From Sulfuricurvum sp. (GTDB lineage: Bacteria > Campylobacterota > Campylobacteria > Campylobacterales > Sulfurimonadaceae): a stretch of DNA of 34,154 nt. The notes beneath the pieces were generated by a model, which was given only the letters and a program-made list of their open reading frames with translations, had not been told where the DNA came from and ran no database searches. Below, piece by piece: positions 15,561 to 24,320 of the stretch. The position numbers and the translations under genes are program-made. The stretch is from positions 1-34,154 of the forward strand of contig JAUYSQ010000143.1 of the NCBI GenBank assembly GCA_030696285.1, in the 5' to 3' direction. Position 1 is the first letter of the stretch. Every line of letters starts with the position of its first letter.

Positions 15561-16313
15561 TCAAAACTCATACGAAAGAGCACTCTTATACATAGTGTCT
15601 TGTTTTTCAACTCCAAGAGGCGGGCGGCTGTCGTACGTATATTTTGCACTCATACTCAAATAGAGTTTTTCATAAATGGGTACGATCAACTCCAAATCAT
15701 GCGCCGTGATATAATCCGAACTGTCACCAAATTTGGGCTGATAATAGCCGACATAACTCGCTTTTGACGTTGCCATAAAATTTCTGGTATAGGCAATATA
15801 ACTGTTGAGTCGAGTATTATTCTCATAAGGATTGATAAGAGGATGAGAATAGCCGATTTTTTCAGCCAACGCACCCAATCCGGCGTATCCTTTGACTAAA
15901 TTATCGGAGTTGAAAAAGCGCCATCGGACATTGGCACCGGCAAGAGAACGTTCGTTGATGTCTTTGAATTCATCCTGTTCAGATTGAATGAAGAGTTCTC
16001 CACACCAGTCATTCTCATACAGAGCGTGCACAGTACGCAGATGGACATACGTTCTATCTTCGTTTTTTATCCCCTCAGATTCACCGTAACTGTATGTGAA
16101 CGTCCCCCACACCAGATAGTCATTTCCTTCATCGTACTGCAATCGCAAGCCCAGAGAGTAGTCATCTTTATTCGTATTACCGCTTTTAGAGCCGAGTGAT
16201 CCCGAAATCTTGCCGCTAAAACCGGGTTTGGAGCCGATGTCTACGGGTGCGATACTGATGAGTGCAAAAAGTGATGTTGAAAAAAAGAGCGGAAGGAGGA
16301 GAAAAAAGCGCAA
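15561..16313 (-). CDS. Predicted outer-membrane beta-barrel protein (DUF481-like)
   Basis: The 250-aa protein starts with a signal peptide (MRFFLLLPLFFSTSLFALIS) and then shows repeated amphipathic strands such as DYSLGLRLQYD, YLVWGTFTYSYGES, RTYVHLRTVHALYE and WCGELFIQSE. It ends in SALSYEF, with the C-terminal Phe typical of outer-membrane barrels. The pattern and length fit the DUF481 family, whose function is unknown. The gene is single. Its promoter (TATAAT at 16346-16351 on the minus strand) is divergent from that of the P-type ATPase. The product might be a small porin or a salt-stress-related barrel, but nothing in the sequence settles this. Confidence 0.75.
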   Translation of the reverse strand: MRFFLLLPLFFSTSLFALISIAPVDIGSKPGFSGKISGSLGSKSGNTNKDDYSLGLRLQYDEGNDYLVWGTFTYSYGESEGIKNEDRTYVHLRTVHALYENDWCGELFIQSEQDEFKDINERSLAGANVRWRFFNSDNLVKGYAGLGALAEKIGYSHPLINPYENNTRLNSYIAYTRNFMATSKASYVGYYQPKFGDSSDYITAHDLELIVPIYEKLYLSMSAKYTYDSRPPLGVEKQDTMYKSALSYEF

Positions 16314-16345
16314 TGCAATCCTTTGTTTTTAACTGTAAAAATGTA

Positions 16346-16396
16346 ATTATAGCAATAATCCAAAAGTATCCCCGTTCATTCAACCTTTGCTATAAT
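16346..16396. promoter_or_regulatory. Divergent promoter pair for the barrel gene and the P-type ATPase
   Basis: The minus strand reads TATAAT at 16351-16346, serving the barrel gene with a leader of about 25 nt. The plus strand reads TATAAT at 16391-16396, serving the P-type ATPase with an inferred leader of about 127 nt. That leader contains the palindromic repeat at 16438-16505. Confidence 0.55.
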
Positions 16397-16437
16397 CATC
16401 GGCGGTAAATCAGAACTAAACTTGGGTGCTCCCACTC

Positions 16438-16505
16438 CGTTATACCGTACTTGATACGGTATCCATCTGCTGTTTATGGATTCCGTGTCGCAGCACGGAA
16501 TGACG
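16438..16505. repeat. Palindromic dispersed repeat, copy A (68 bp)
   Basis: The element can fold into three hairpins: ATACCGTA/TACGGTAT, ATCCAT/ATGGAT and TTCCGTG/CACGGAA. It matches copy B at 29605-29672 at 61 of 68 positions, and all seven differences are transitions. It lies in the leader of the P-type ATPase gene and provides a spurious in-frame ATG at 16476. The form (imperfect inverted ends, no coding capacity) is that of a REP/MITE-type element. Confidence 0.85.
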
Positions 16506-16529
16506 AACACAACACATAAAGAAGCGACA

Positions 16530-19058
16530 ATGATACTCTCTCAATCTCCGTGGGCTCAAAGCACCGATGATCTTTTCAAAGATCTTAGAACCACTCTTGA
16601 TGGGCTAGAAGTTGCCGATGTCGAAAAACGGACGAAAAAGTTTGGCTTCAACACCCTCAAAGAAGAACAGCATTCTCTTGTATCCCTCTTTTTAGGGCAA
16701 TTTACAAGTCCCATTGTTGCTATTTTGATTGCCGCAGCTTTGCTCTCGTATGTTATGGGGCAAAAAATCGACGGAATCATTATCCTCAGCATACTTCTCA
16801 TCAACAGCCTTCTGGGATTTTATCAGGAATACAAAGCCGAAACCTCCATTCGTGCCCTTAAAAAACTAACCGAAACCCATAACCGTGTCATTCGTATGGG
16901 GATAGAAGTACTGATTCCCTCGAAGGAACTTGTTCCGGGAGATATTGTCCTTCTTGGCGAAGGTGACCTTATTTCTGCCGATATTCGGCTGATCGAATCT
17001 CATGGGCTGCAGGCTGATGAAGCAATTCTTACGGGTGAGGCTATCCCCTCTTCCAAACAATCCCACGATCTTCTCCCCATCGAAGCCCTCCCCTATCAAC
17101 GAAGCAATATGCTATTTTCCGGTACACATATCCTCAAAGGAATAGCAAAAGGGGTTGTTACCGCAACGGGAGAGAGTACCTATATAGCGACCATTGCCAA
17201 AAGTGCGCAGGAGCAATCACCCCATTCCCCCTTGACAAGAGCACTGGCACTTTTTTCAAAACGGCTTATTTTGCTTTTGATCGGACTCTTGGTTCTTGTA
17301 GGGATTATCGGAATCGTGCAGGGGCGAAGTGGCATCGAAATGACATCCATCTTGATCGCGGAGCTCGTTTCGGCGGCTCCCGAGGGACTCCCCATCGTGG
17401 TCACTCTTATTCTGGCATTGGGCGCGTATCGGCTCAGCCGCCATAAAGTGCTCGTCACTCATCTCCCTAGCGTGGAGTCATTGGGGAGTGCTTCACTCAT
17501 CGCGACCGATAAAACAGGTACGATCACGGAGGGATTTTTGTCGGTTCGCGAAATTCAAACTCAAGACGAAGAAGCCCTGAAGCTCTGTGCAGTCTTGTGC
17601 AACGATGCCAATGATCTACGCGGAGATCCGGTTGACATGGCATTGGTACGATGGATTGGAGCCGATTACTCTCGGCTTCGTGAAGACAACCCCCGTATAT
17701 TCTATCACCCGTTTGATCCCCAACTTCGCCTGATGGCGACTGTCAATCAAAACGGCGGTACAGAACATCTCTATATCAAAGGGGCCTACGAGGCGCTCAA
17801 AGAAATAGCCCTTAATACGCCTCTGGAGCTGGAAAAACTCAATACGGCTCATGATGAAATGGCATTGCAGGGATTGCGTGTTTTGGCGTTTGGAATCAGT
17901 GATGAAAAATGGGAAGATCCCAAACAATGGCATATCCGAATTGTCGGATTGATCGGTTTTGCGGATGCGGCTAAAAAAGGGGCTGCCGAAGCAGTACGTC
18001 AAGCGAAAGAGGCAGGGATACGGGTCATTATGGTGACAGGGGACAATCCTCTAACGGCGCACGTCATTGCCAAAGAGGTCGGAATATGGGAAGAAGGCGA
18101 TAGGGTTCTAAACGGGGAAGAGATCCTAACTATGGACGATGAACAGCTTCAAAATGCTCTAAAAAAGTGTAGCGTAGTCGCACGGGCACTTCCCGAACAT
18201 AAATACCGGATTGTCAAACTTCTTCAAGCCAATGGGGAGATCGTGGCGGTTACGGGCGATGGGGTCAATGACGTCCCCGCACTCAAAGCAGCCGATTTAG
18301 GGATTGCCATGGGAAACGGGAGCGAAGCAGCAAAATCAACCGCCAAAATGGTGATTACGGATAATAATCTTGGTGTCATTGTCGATGCGATACGGCAGGG
18401 GAGAATCATCTCTGCCAATCTTCGAAAGGTGATTTTTTATCTCGTCGCCACCTGTTTTGATGAAATCATCGTTATAAGCGGAGCTATTATAATGGGGCTC
18501 CCGCTCCCCATTCATCCGACACAGATTTTATGGATCAATATTGTGACCGACGGCGTCACCGACAAAACCTTTCCGATGTGCCGGGAGGAAGGGGATGTGA
18601 TGAAAAACAGACCGCGCCGTCTTGAAGCACAGTTTTTCGACCGCTGGCAGATGGCGAGGATCGGCTGGGTTTCACTCGTGAATGCATCGGTGACATTGGC
18701 TGTTTTTGTATATCTTCTCAACAGCGGAGAGAGTTATGAAATTGCTCTCACCGTCTCATTTTGTATCATTGTCACGTCGCAGTGGGTCAACGGTATCCTT
18801 GCCCAAAAAGAGGAAGAACCCTTCTTTTATAATATTCGCCGCAGCCTAACGATCAATCCTACAATATGGATCGGTATTAGCATCGGAATATCGCTGCAGA
18901 TTTTTGCTTTGTATGTCATTCCGCAGTGGTTCCATGCCGTTCCTCCAAATGGAGAAATGCTGGCGACTATCGGCGGTGCGACCGTCATTGTCTTTGGTTT
19001 GCTTGAAGGTTATAAATGGGGAGAATATTGGTTAAAACGTTCGTTAATCAAAACATAA
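16530..19058 (+). CDS. P-type cation-transporting ATPase (P2-like)
   Basis: The 842-aa membrane pump has the classical order. There is an N-terminal cation-ATPase domain, two membrane helices, and an actuator domain with TGEA at 168-171 in place of the common TGES. PEGLP (284-288) lies in M4. The phosphorylation motif DKTGT starts at D327. The nucleotide domain has KGAYEAL, and the hinge is TGDGVND (575-581). Six C-terminal helices include ILWINIVTDGVTDKTFPM in M6. PEGLP with the M6 Asp fits P2-type calcium or related pumps and excludes heavy-metal P1B pumps, since no CPC motif or metal-binding domain is present. The transported ion is not certain. I chose ATG 16530; the open frame reaches ATG 16476, but those 18 codons lie largely in the repeat. 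The gene converges on nhaD with a 5-bp gap. Confidence 0.9.
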   Translation: MILSQSPWAQSTDDLFKDLRTTLDGLEVADVEKRTKKFGFNTLKEEQHSLVSLFLGQFTSPIVAILIAAALLSYVMGQKIDGIIILSILLINSLLGFYQEYKAETSIRALKKLTETHNRVIRMGIEVLIPSKELVPGDIVLLGEGDLISADIRLIESHGLQADEAILTGEAIPSSKQSHDLLPIEALPYQRSNMLFSGTHILKGIAKGVVTATGESTYIATIAKSAQEQSPHSPLTRALALFSKRLILLLIGLLVLVGIIGIVQGRSGIEMTSILIAELVSAAPEGLPIVVTLILALGAYRLSRHKVLVTHLPSVESLGSASLIATDKTGTITEGFLSVREIQTQDEEALKLCAVLCNDANDLRGDPVDMALVRWIGADYSRLREDNPRIFYHPFDPQLRLMATVNQNGGTEHLYIKGAYEALKEIALNTPLELEKLNTAHDEMALQGLRVLAFGISDEKWEDPKQWHIRIVGLIGFADAAKKGAAEAVRQAKEAGIRVIMVTGDNPLTAHVIAKEVGIWEEGDRVLNGEEILTMDDEQLQNALKKCSVVARALPEHKYRIVKLLQANGEIVAVTGDGVNDVPALKAADLGIAMGNGSEAAKSTAKMVITDNNLGVIVDAIRQGRIISANLRKVIFYLVATCFDEIIVISGAIIMGLPLPIHPTQILWINIVTDGVTDKTFPMCREEGDVMKNRPRRLEAQFFDRWQMARIGWVSLVNASVTLAVFVYLLNSGESYEIALTVSFCIIVTSQWVNGILAQKEEEPFFYNIRRSLTINPTIWIGISIGISLQIFALYVIPQWFHAVPPNGEMLATIGGATVIVFGLLEGYKWGEYWLKRSLIKT

Positions 19059-19063
19059 CGGTT

Positions 19064-20389
19064 TCAACACCATCCTAAAATAATAAACTGAAAATACCAT
19101 ACGCACAAAGAAACAATATATCCAACCAATACCGTCCATGCAAGCTTAATATGGGATGCAAAGGTATAAATTCCGTGCATTTTTCCCATCACACCAACAC
19201 CCGCCGCACTTCCAAAGCTAATAAGCGATCCGCCAATACCCGCCGTCATCGTCACCAACATCCACTGGGCATGATCGATAGAGGGATTAGCTTTAAGAAC
19301 TGCCGACATAACAGGGACATTGTCCACGATGGCGGAAAGAAATCCAATCCCGATATTGACAATCATCGGATCGAATATTTCATATAATTTTGCTGCATGG
19401 GTCAAAAATCCGGCGAAATGAAGCGCACCGACTGCCGCTAAAATTCCGAAAAAGAAAAGCAAGGTGTTATTTTCAATTTTACCCATAGCATGAAAAATAT
19501 CCACGTCTTGATTGTGATTTCTTTTTAGCGTGTACATATACAACTGCAAAAGTGAGAGTCCAAAAAGCATCCCCCACATCGGCGGCAAATGCATCACTTG
19601 CTTACAGATAACGGCTAGAGCAATCGTTATCACCCCCAAAGCGATGATAATCTCCCCCCCCTTGAGAATTTCGATTTTCTCAGCTGCTTCAGGATTCCCC
19701 TCTTTGAAAGGATCCAAATCGGGAACATACTTCACCAACAGATACGCCGTGATAAGCCATCCCAAAAATGCAGCGGGAAAGAGATAGAGAAAATCGGTAA
19801 AAACCCCTTTTTCTGCTGTCCAGACCATAAGAGTTGTAATGTCTCCAAACGGACTCCAAGCCCCTCCCGCATTGGCGGCTACGACGACATTGACAGCACT
19901 TGGAACCAAAAACGCTTTATTCTTTTTCTCAATCGTCAGCAAAACCGTAGAAAGAATCAAAGCTGTTGTCAGATTATCTGCAATAGGAGAGATAAAAAAG
20001 GCTAAAGCTCCCGTAATCCAAAAAAGCTCGCGATAACTATATCCCTTGGCAATCAGTTTCGATTTAAGGGCATCAAATACCCCCCGCTCGATCAATGCCT
20101 CGATAAACGTCATGGCAACGAATAAGAAAAAGAAAATCTCGGCAATTTCTAAAATAAGATGGGAAATTTCATTTTCAAACGGTTGAAAGTTCAACCCGTT
20201 AAACGCATAAAATCCCCCGATGAGGATAAACATAAACGTCCCGATAAACAAAGCCGGTTTGGCTTTATCGAGATGATATTTATCTTCCGTCGCGATAAAA
20301 TAATATCCTATGATGAAAATGGCCAGCAAAAACCATCCAAACGGATGAACCGCTAAATCGACACCGTGTTCAGCAACTGCTGCTGTCAT
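19064..20389 (-). CDS. nhaD: NhaD-type Na+/H+ antiporter
   Basis: The 441-aa protein has about 12 hydrophobic helices and belongs to the ion-transporter superfamily. It carries the NhaD-like motifs ISPIADNLTTALILSTVLLT and NAGGAWSPFGDITTLMVW, and near the C-terminus SAIVDNVPVMSAVL and GIGGSLISFGSAAGVGVMG. It exports sodium in exchange for protons across the inner membrane. Its ATG overlaps the nadB stop (ATGA), so translation is coupled. Together with the convergent cation ATPase it forms an ion-homeostasis pair. Confidence 0.92.
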   Translation of the reverse strand: MTAAVAEHGVDLAVHPFGWFLLAIFIIGYYFIATEDKYHLDKAKPALFIGTFMFILIGGFYAFNGLNFQPFENEISHLILEIAEIFFFLFVAMTFIEALIERGVFDALKSKLIAKGYSYRELFWITGALAFFISPIADNLTTALILSTVLLTIEKKNKAFLVPSAVNVVVAANAGGAWSPFGDITTLMVWTAEKGVFTDFLYLFPAAFLGWLITAYLLVKYVPDLDPFKEGNPEAAEKIEILKGGEIIIALGVITIALAVICKQVMHLPPMWGMLFGLSLLQLYMYTLKRNHNQDVDIFHAMGKIENNTLLFFFGILAAVGALHFAGFLTHAAKLYEIFDPMIVNIGIGFLSAIVDNVPVMSAVLKANPSIDHAQWMLVTMTAGIGGSLISFGSAAGVGVMGKMHGIYTFASHIKLAWTVLVGYIVSLCVWYFQFIILGWC

Positions 20390-21837
20390 TTTTGACCTTC
20401 ATGCTGCATATAATGTACCCCGATTGATTCGGTCCGTTTCAATGCCGATTCAACGATAGCGCGAGCGCTCAAAAGACGCAGTTTTAGCAATCGCCCTACT
20501 CCCGCATCCATCATCTCGTTAATTTCATCTCGCGCCTCATTCAGCCCGTTCGCGGTTCGAACAATGGAGACCTTATCCCACATAATGCGGCGAAGTCTGT
20601 CTTTTTTCTCTTTATCCTCTTGGATCTCGAGAGGTTCATTGCCTAATGCAAACTTTTGCGTACAAGGGTACAAAGGATGGCGCTGAATCATCTGAGCAGA
20701 ACGCTTCCCGAACACTAACCCCTCAAGTAGCGAATTGCTCGCCAGACGATTGGCACCATGCACGCCGGTACACGCCGCCTCACCGATGACATACAGCCCC
20801 TCTACACCCGGAACCTTACCGTCCAGATCACTTTTTATCCCCCCGATCGCATAGTGAAAAGCGGGAGAAATAGGGACACGATCTTTGGGTAAGTTGTATC
20901 CCAAATCACGCAGTGCTTTATAGATATTGGGAAAACGCTCTTGAAAATACTCTTTGTCAAAATGTTCGCACGCAATATACACTTGAGAGGAGGTGCGTTG
21001 CTTATAATCAAAAATTGCCCGACTGACGATATCACGCGGTGCCATCTCTCCACGCTCATCGTATTCGAATAAAAAGCGAACCCCATTCTCATCAACGATC
21101 CACGCCCCCTCGCCTCGAAGCGCTTCTGTGAGTAAAAGTTTGCGTGCGCCGGAACCCGACACAAAAACCGTCGGATGAAACTGCATCATCTCCATAGACT
21201 CTAACGCAATCCCTTTTTCCAAACAAATTCCATGGATGTCCGCACTGATCGCATGAGAGTTGGTGTGATACTCATAGAGCGACCCGACACCGCCGCTGGC
21301 GATAATGACATTGTCCGCATAAATAAGTTTGCGAGTCCCCTCGCTTAACACTTCCACGCCGCAACATTTTTGATTCTCCATCAGCAAATCAACGACCGTC
21401 GCATTGGAAAGCATCGGATGGGGATTTTGTTGGAGCAAAAACAGATGCAAATGGCGCCCAGTAGCATCGCCCCCCGCGTGTAAAATCCGACTGCGAGAGT
21501 GAGCCGCCTCTTGTGTATACAAAAGATTACCGTTACTATCTCTATCAAACATAAACCCGCGCCCTATCAAATCACGAATCACCCCTTGAGAGGACTCACT
21601 CATCAATTTCACTGCATCAGGATCACACAATCCCGCACCCGCACCCAGCGTATCGCTGATATGCAGAGGTATATCGGCATCATTATACGCGGTGGTAACA
21701 CCCCCTTGGGCATAATAGGTATTGCACTCCCACGGATGCGATTTGCTGATGACCAATACTTTTAAGCTTTTAGGAAGTTCGATCGCAGCATACAGTCCGG
21801 CGACTCCAGAACCGATTATTACAACATCATAGCGCAT
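20386..21837 (-). CDS. nadB: L-aspartate oxidase
   Basis: NadB oxidises L-aspartate to iminoaspartate, which NadA uses for quinolinate and NAD synthesis. The 483-aa flavoprotein starts with the FAD-binding motif DVVIIGSGVAGLYAAIEL. It has EAAHSRSRILHAGGDATGRH, HPTVF with GARKLLLTEALRGEGAW, and a C-terminal FAD-contact region (GLYVIGEAACTGVHGANRLA, then NSLLEGLVFG). It is shorter than the E. coli enzyme (about 540 aa) at the C-terminal helical domain. The resemblance to succinate dehydrogenase flavoprotein was considered; the EALRGEGAW region and the length favour NadB. The start overlaps the small lipoprotein gene by 11 nt, and nhaD follows with coupled translation. Confidence 0.94.
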   Translation of the reverse strand: MRYDVVIIGSGVAGLYAAIELPKSLKVLVISKSHPWECNTYYAQGGVTTAYNDADIPLHISDTLGAGAGLCDPDAVKLMSESSQGVIRDLIGRGFMFDRDSNGNLLYTQEAAHSRSRILHAGGDATGRHLHLFLLQQNPHPMLSNATVVDLLMENQKCCGVEVLSEGTRKLIYADNVIIASGGVGSLYEYHTNSHAISADIHGICLEKGIALESMEMMQFHPTVFVSGSGARKLLLTEALRGEGAWIVDENGVRFLFEYDERGEMAPRDIVSRAIFDYKQRTSSQVYIACEHFDKEYFQERFPNIYKALRDLGYNLPKDRVPISPAFHYAIGGIKSDLDGKVPGVEGLYVIGEAACTGVHGANRLASNSLLEGLVFGKRSAQMIQRHPLYPCTQKFALGNEPLEIQEDKEKKDRLRRIMWDKVSIVRTANGLNEARDEINEMMDAGVGRLLKLRLLSARAIVESALKRTESIGVHYMQHEGQK

Positions 21838-21946
21838 TGCTTTTTTCCTCTGTCGGTGATTTTTCGTAATACGGAGCGCCTTTATAGCCGCATCCGCTGA
21901 GGGCTAATGCGATACTTATCAAAATTAGGATTGACATTTTTGTCAT
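21827..21946 (-). CDS. Small lipoprotein, LptM/YifL-like
   Basis: The 39-aa frame begins MTKMSILILISIALALSGCG, a short signal peptide ending in the lipobox L-S-G-C with the lipidated Cys at residue 19. GYKGAPYY follows the Cys, close to the GLKGPLY motif after the Cys of LptM (YifL), and a polar tail completes it. E. coli LptM stabilises and matures LptD in the outer membrane. The ATG at 21946 has a GGAG site 6 nt upstream. The stop lies inside nadB, so the two genes overlap by 11 nt and are co-transcribed. It is shorter than E. coli LptM (67 aa). Its role with the LptD of this window is an inference from the motif alone. Confidence 0.75.
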   Translation of the reverse strand: MTKMSILILISIALALSGCGYKGAPYYEKSPTEEKSNAL

Positions 21947-21978
21947 TGATTCTCCACTTTGTCTTAAAACGTGGATGG

Positions 21979-21984
21979 TATAAT
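21979..21984 (+). promoter_or_regulatory. Extended -10 promoter of uvrC
   Basis: The plus strand reads TGGTATAAT, a perfect extended -10, about 32 bp before the uvrC ATG. On the opposite strand TATTAT overlaps the same bases and could serve the lipoprotein-nadB-nhaD operon, so the divergent promoters appear to share their core. Confidence 0.6.
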
Positions 21985-22016
21985 AGCTAGCATAAATACT
22001 TGATTAAGTGATTTTA

Positions 22017-23822
22017 ATGATTGAAAAAATACGCGACCTTCCTCACAGTGCCGGAATCTACCAATACCTTGACCCAAAAGGGCGAATCCTCTATATTGGC
22101 AAAGCCAAAGACCTCTCAAAACGGGTCAAAAGCTATTTTAATCTCACCCCCTCACTCTCCCCCAAGCAAACCCTTTCCCTTCGAATCCAAAAAATGCTCT
22201 CCGAAACCGTATCCTTGCACTACATCATCGTTGAAAATGAAAATGATGCCCTAATACTCGAAAATTCTCTGATCAAACAGCTCAAACCCAAATACAATGT
22301 TCTCTTGCGCGACGATAAAACCTACCCTTATATTTACATCGATTTGAATGAAAACTATCCCCGTTTTGATATCACCCGCAAAATTCTAAATGGGAAAAAA
22401 ATCCGCTATTTCGGTCCTTTTTCCACAGGGGCACGAGACATTCTCGATTCTCTCTATGAGCTTTTGCCGTTGGTACAAAAAAAAAGCTGTCTCAAAGGCA
22501 AACATGCCTGTCTCTTTTACCAAATGCACCAATGCCTCGGGCCCTGTGAATTTCCCGTTGACATACCCCATTACCGTAGCCTGGTAGACACTGCAGCTTC
22601 TTGGATTCAAAACAAAAAACTCCTCCTCCCCAAACTCAAAGAAAAAATGGAACTCTATGCCGAAGAGCTCCGTTTTGAAGAGGCGATGACATTACGGGAT
22701 CGCTGTGAGCGGATTGAAAAAAGCGAGATTAGCTCTACTATTGATTTGGCTCGTCAAGTTGCGTATGATATTTTTGCCATTGCAACCCACAAAGATCGCG
22801 GATGCATTGTCCGCCTTTTTATCCGTGATGGAAAAATTGCATCGAGTTCACACGACTTTTTTGCCGTTCATGAGAGTTTTTCACTGGATGAAGGGTATGA
22901 ACGGGCTCTGGTCAATTATTACGGCAGTGAAAAGCCCCCCATCATTGCCCCCATTCTCACCTCTCACTCCTTTGAGGAAAAAGAGTGGATAGAGGAGCAT
23001 TTAACCCTTCTTTTTGATAAAAAAGCCATTTTAGAAACACCCAAAATAGGGATTAAGAAGCAACTCACCGATCTTGCACTGACCAATGCCGAAGAACTTC
23101 TTAAAACCCACAAACCAAGCAATCTTGATTTGCTCATCTCACTGAAAGAGCTTTGTCTCCTCGAAAACATCCCCCATCGAATCGAAATCTTCGATAATTC
23201 CCATCTTGGAGGCGTTGCCACGGTGGGGGCGATGGTCGTCTATGCCAACGGAGCCTTTGAGAGGAGTTCTTACCGCCAGTACCATCTTCACGAGAGAGAC
23301 GAATACGGCCAAATGTCCGAAATGCTTACGCGGCGTATCGAGGGATTTGCAACCAACCCTCCCCCCGATTTATGGGTGCTTGATGGAGGTTCAACCCTGC
23401 GCGCACTCGCCCTTGAGCTGCTTCACTCAAGCGGTGTCACTCTCGACGTGATTGCCATCAGCAAAGAGAAACAAGATGCCAAGGCACATCGTGCCAAAGG
23501 TTCAGCACGCGATATTCTCCATAGTGAGGGCGATACGCTGCGTCTGGAACCCTACGATAAACGGCTTCAGTTTATCCAGCTTTTACGGGATGAAGCCCAC
23601 CGAAGCGCCATCACATTTCACAAAAAAACTAAGTTAAAAGAGGATCAAAAATCAAAATTTCTCTCTCTTAAGGGGATAACCCTCCCAAAGATTCATAAAT
23701 TATTAGAATACTACGGTACCTTTGAGGAAATCCAAAAGGGTTCATTTGATACACTTAGTGAGCTCATTGGGACAAAAGATGCCAAAATTATCCAAAACTT
23801 ATCACAAACGGAGCTAAACTAA
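22017..23822 (+). CDS. uvrC: Excinuclease ABC subunit C
   Basis: UvrC makes both incisions in nucleotide excision repair. The 601-aa length is typical. The N-terminal GIY-YIG nuclease (AGIYQYLDPKGRILYIGKAK) makes the 3' cut. A short cysteine cluster follows (KSCLKGKHACLFYQMHQCLG). The UVR motif (LRFEEAMTLRDRCERIEK) binds UvrB. The RNase H-like domain has the catalytic Asp in IEIFDNSHLGG and makes the 5' cut. The C-terminal helix-hairpin-helix begins near LKGITLPKIHKLLEYYG. I chose ATG 22017, with TAAG 8 nt upstream, over the GTG at 22008. Confidence 0.97.
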   Translation: MIEKIRDLPHSAGIYQYLDPKGRILYIGKAKDLSKRVKSYFNLTPSLSPKQTLSLRIQKMLSETVSLHYIIVENENDALILENSLIKQLKPKYNVLLRDDKTYPYIYIDLNENYPRFDITRKILNGKKIRYFGPFSTGARDILDSLYELLPLVQKKSCLKGKHACLFYQMHQCLGPCEFPVDIPHYRSLVDTAASWIQNKKLLLPKLKEKMELYAEELRFEEAMTLRDRCERIEKSEISSTIDLARQVAYDIFAIATHKDRGCIVRLFIRDGKIASSSHDFFAVHESFSLDEGYERALVNYYGSEKPPIIAPILTSHSFEEKEWIEEHLTLLFDKKAILETPKIGIKKQLTDLALTNAEELLKTHKPSNLDLLISLKELCLLENIPHRIEIFDNSHLGGVATVGAMVVYANGAFERSSYRQYHLHERDEYGQMSEMLTRRIEGFATNPPPDLWVLDGGSTLRALALELLHSSGVTLDVIAISKEKQDAKAHRAKGSARDILHSEGDTLRLEPYDKRLQFIQLLRDEAHRSAITFHKKTKLKEDQKSKFLSLKGITLPKIHKLLEYYGTFEEIQKGSFDTLSELIGTKDAKIIQNLSQTELN

Positions 23823-23897
23823 GAATTCTTTTACCTTGTTTATGCCATATTCCTTACATTAATATTTTCAGTAGTTTTTTAGCTAAGGAGTTAAATT

Positions 23898-24311
23898 ATG
23901 GAGAGACCCGTTCCGCTCGATGAAGAATATTTTTTTGAAGGGCGCGCCATTGTGAGCGAAACCGATTTAGAAGGTGTTATAACTTTTGCCAATCGAAAAT
24001 TCTGTGAAATCTCAGGGTACAGTGCTGCTGAACTTGTAGGAGAACCCCATAATATCATCCGTCATCCCGATATGCCAAAAGCGGCATTTGCGCAAGTATG
24101 GAAAACGATCGAAGCAGGGACTATTTGGCACGGATTGGTCAAAAATCTACGCAAAGATGGAAAATACTATTGGGTAGACACGGAAGTTTCTCCTATGTAT
24201 GACAGTAATGGAAAGGTCAAAGGGTACATGGCTGCCCGTAAGCCAGCTTCTCGTAAAAACATTGAAGAGACTGCAGAAATTTATAAAAAAATGATCGAGC
24301 AAGAAAAATAG
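23898..24311 (+). CDS. Single-domain PAS protein of the Aer/CetB type
   Basis: The 137-aa protein is one PAS domain. Its motifs VGEPHNIIRHPDMPKAAF and GLVKNLRKDGKYYWV closely match the FAD-binding PAS of the aerotaxis receptor Aer and of CetB in Campylobacter. A redox- or energy-sensing role with a flavin is likely. No membrane segment, HAMP or signalling domain is present, so it must act through a partner. A GGAG sequence precedes the ATG. It is the first gene of a four-gene operon (gaps of 9, 11 and 14 bp). The 75 bp between uvrC and this gene show no convincing promoter hexamer. Confidence 0.92.
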   Translation: MERPVPLDEEYFFEGRAIVSETDLEGVITFANRKFCEISGYSAAELVGEPHNIIRHPDMPKAAFAQVWKTIEAGTIWHGLVKNLRKDGKYYWVDTEVSPMYDSNGKVKGYMAARKPASRKNIEETAEIYKKMIEQEK

Positions 24312-24320
24312 GAGGAGAGA

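Noticed and set aside
16476-16529. N-terminal extension of the P-type ATPase from ATG 16476
   Set aside because: Most of these 18 codons lie in the dispersed repeat; the family N-terminus is complete from ATG 16530.
23823-23897. Sigma-28-like promoter (GCCATATT) before the PAS gene
   Set aside because: No TAAA element lies at a suitable distance, so the match is likely chance.
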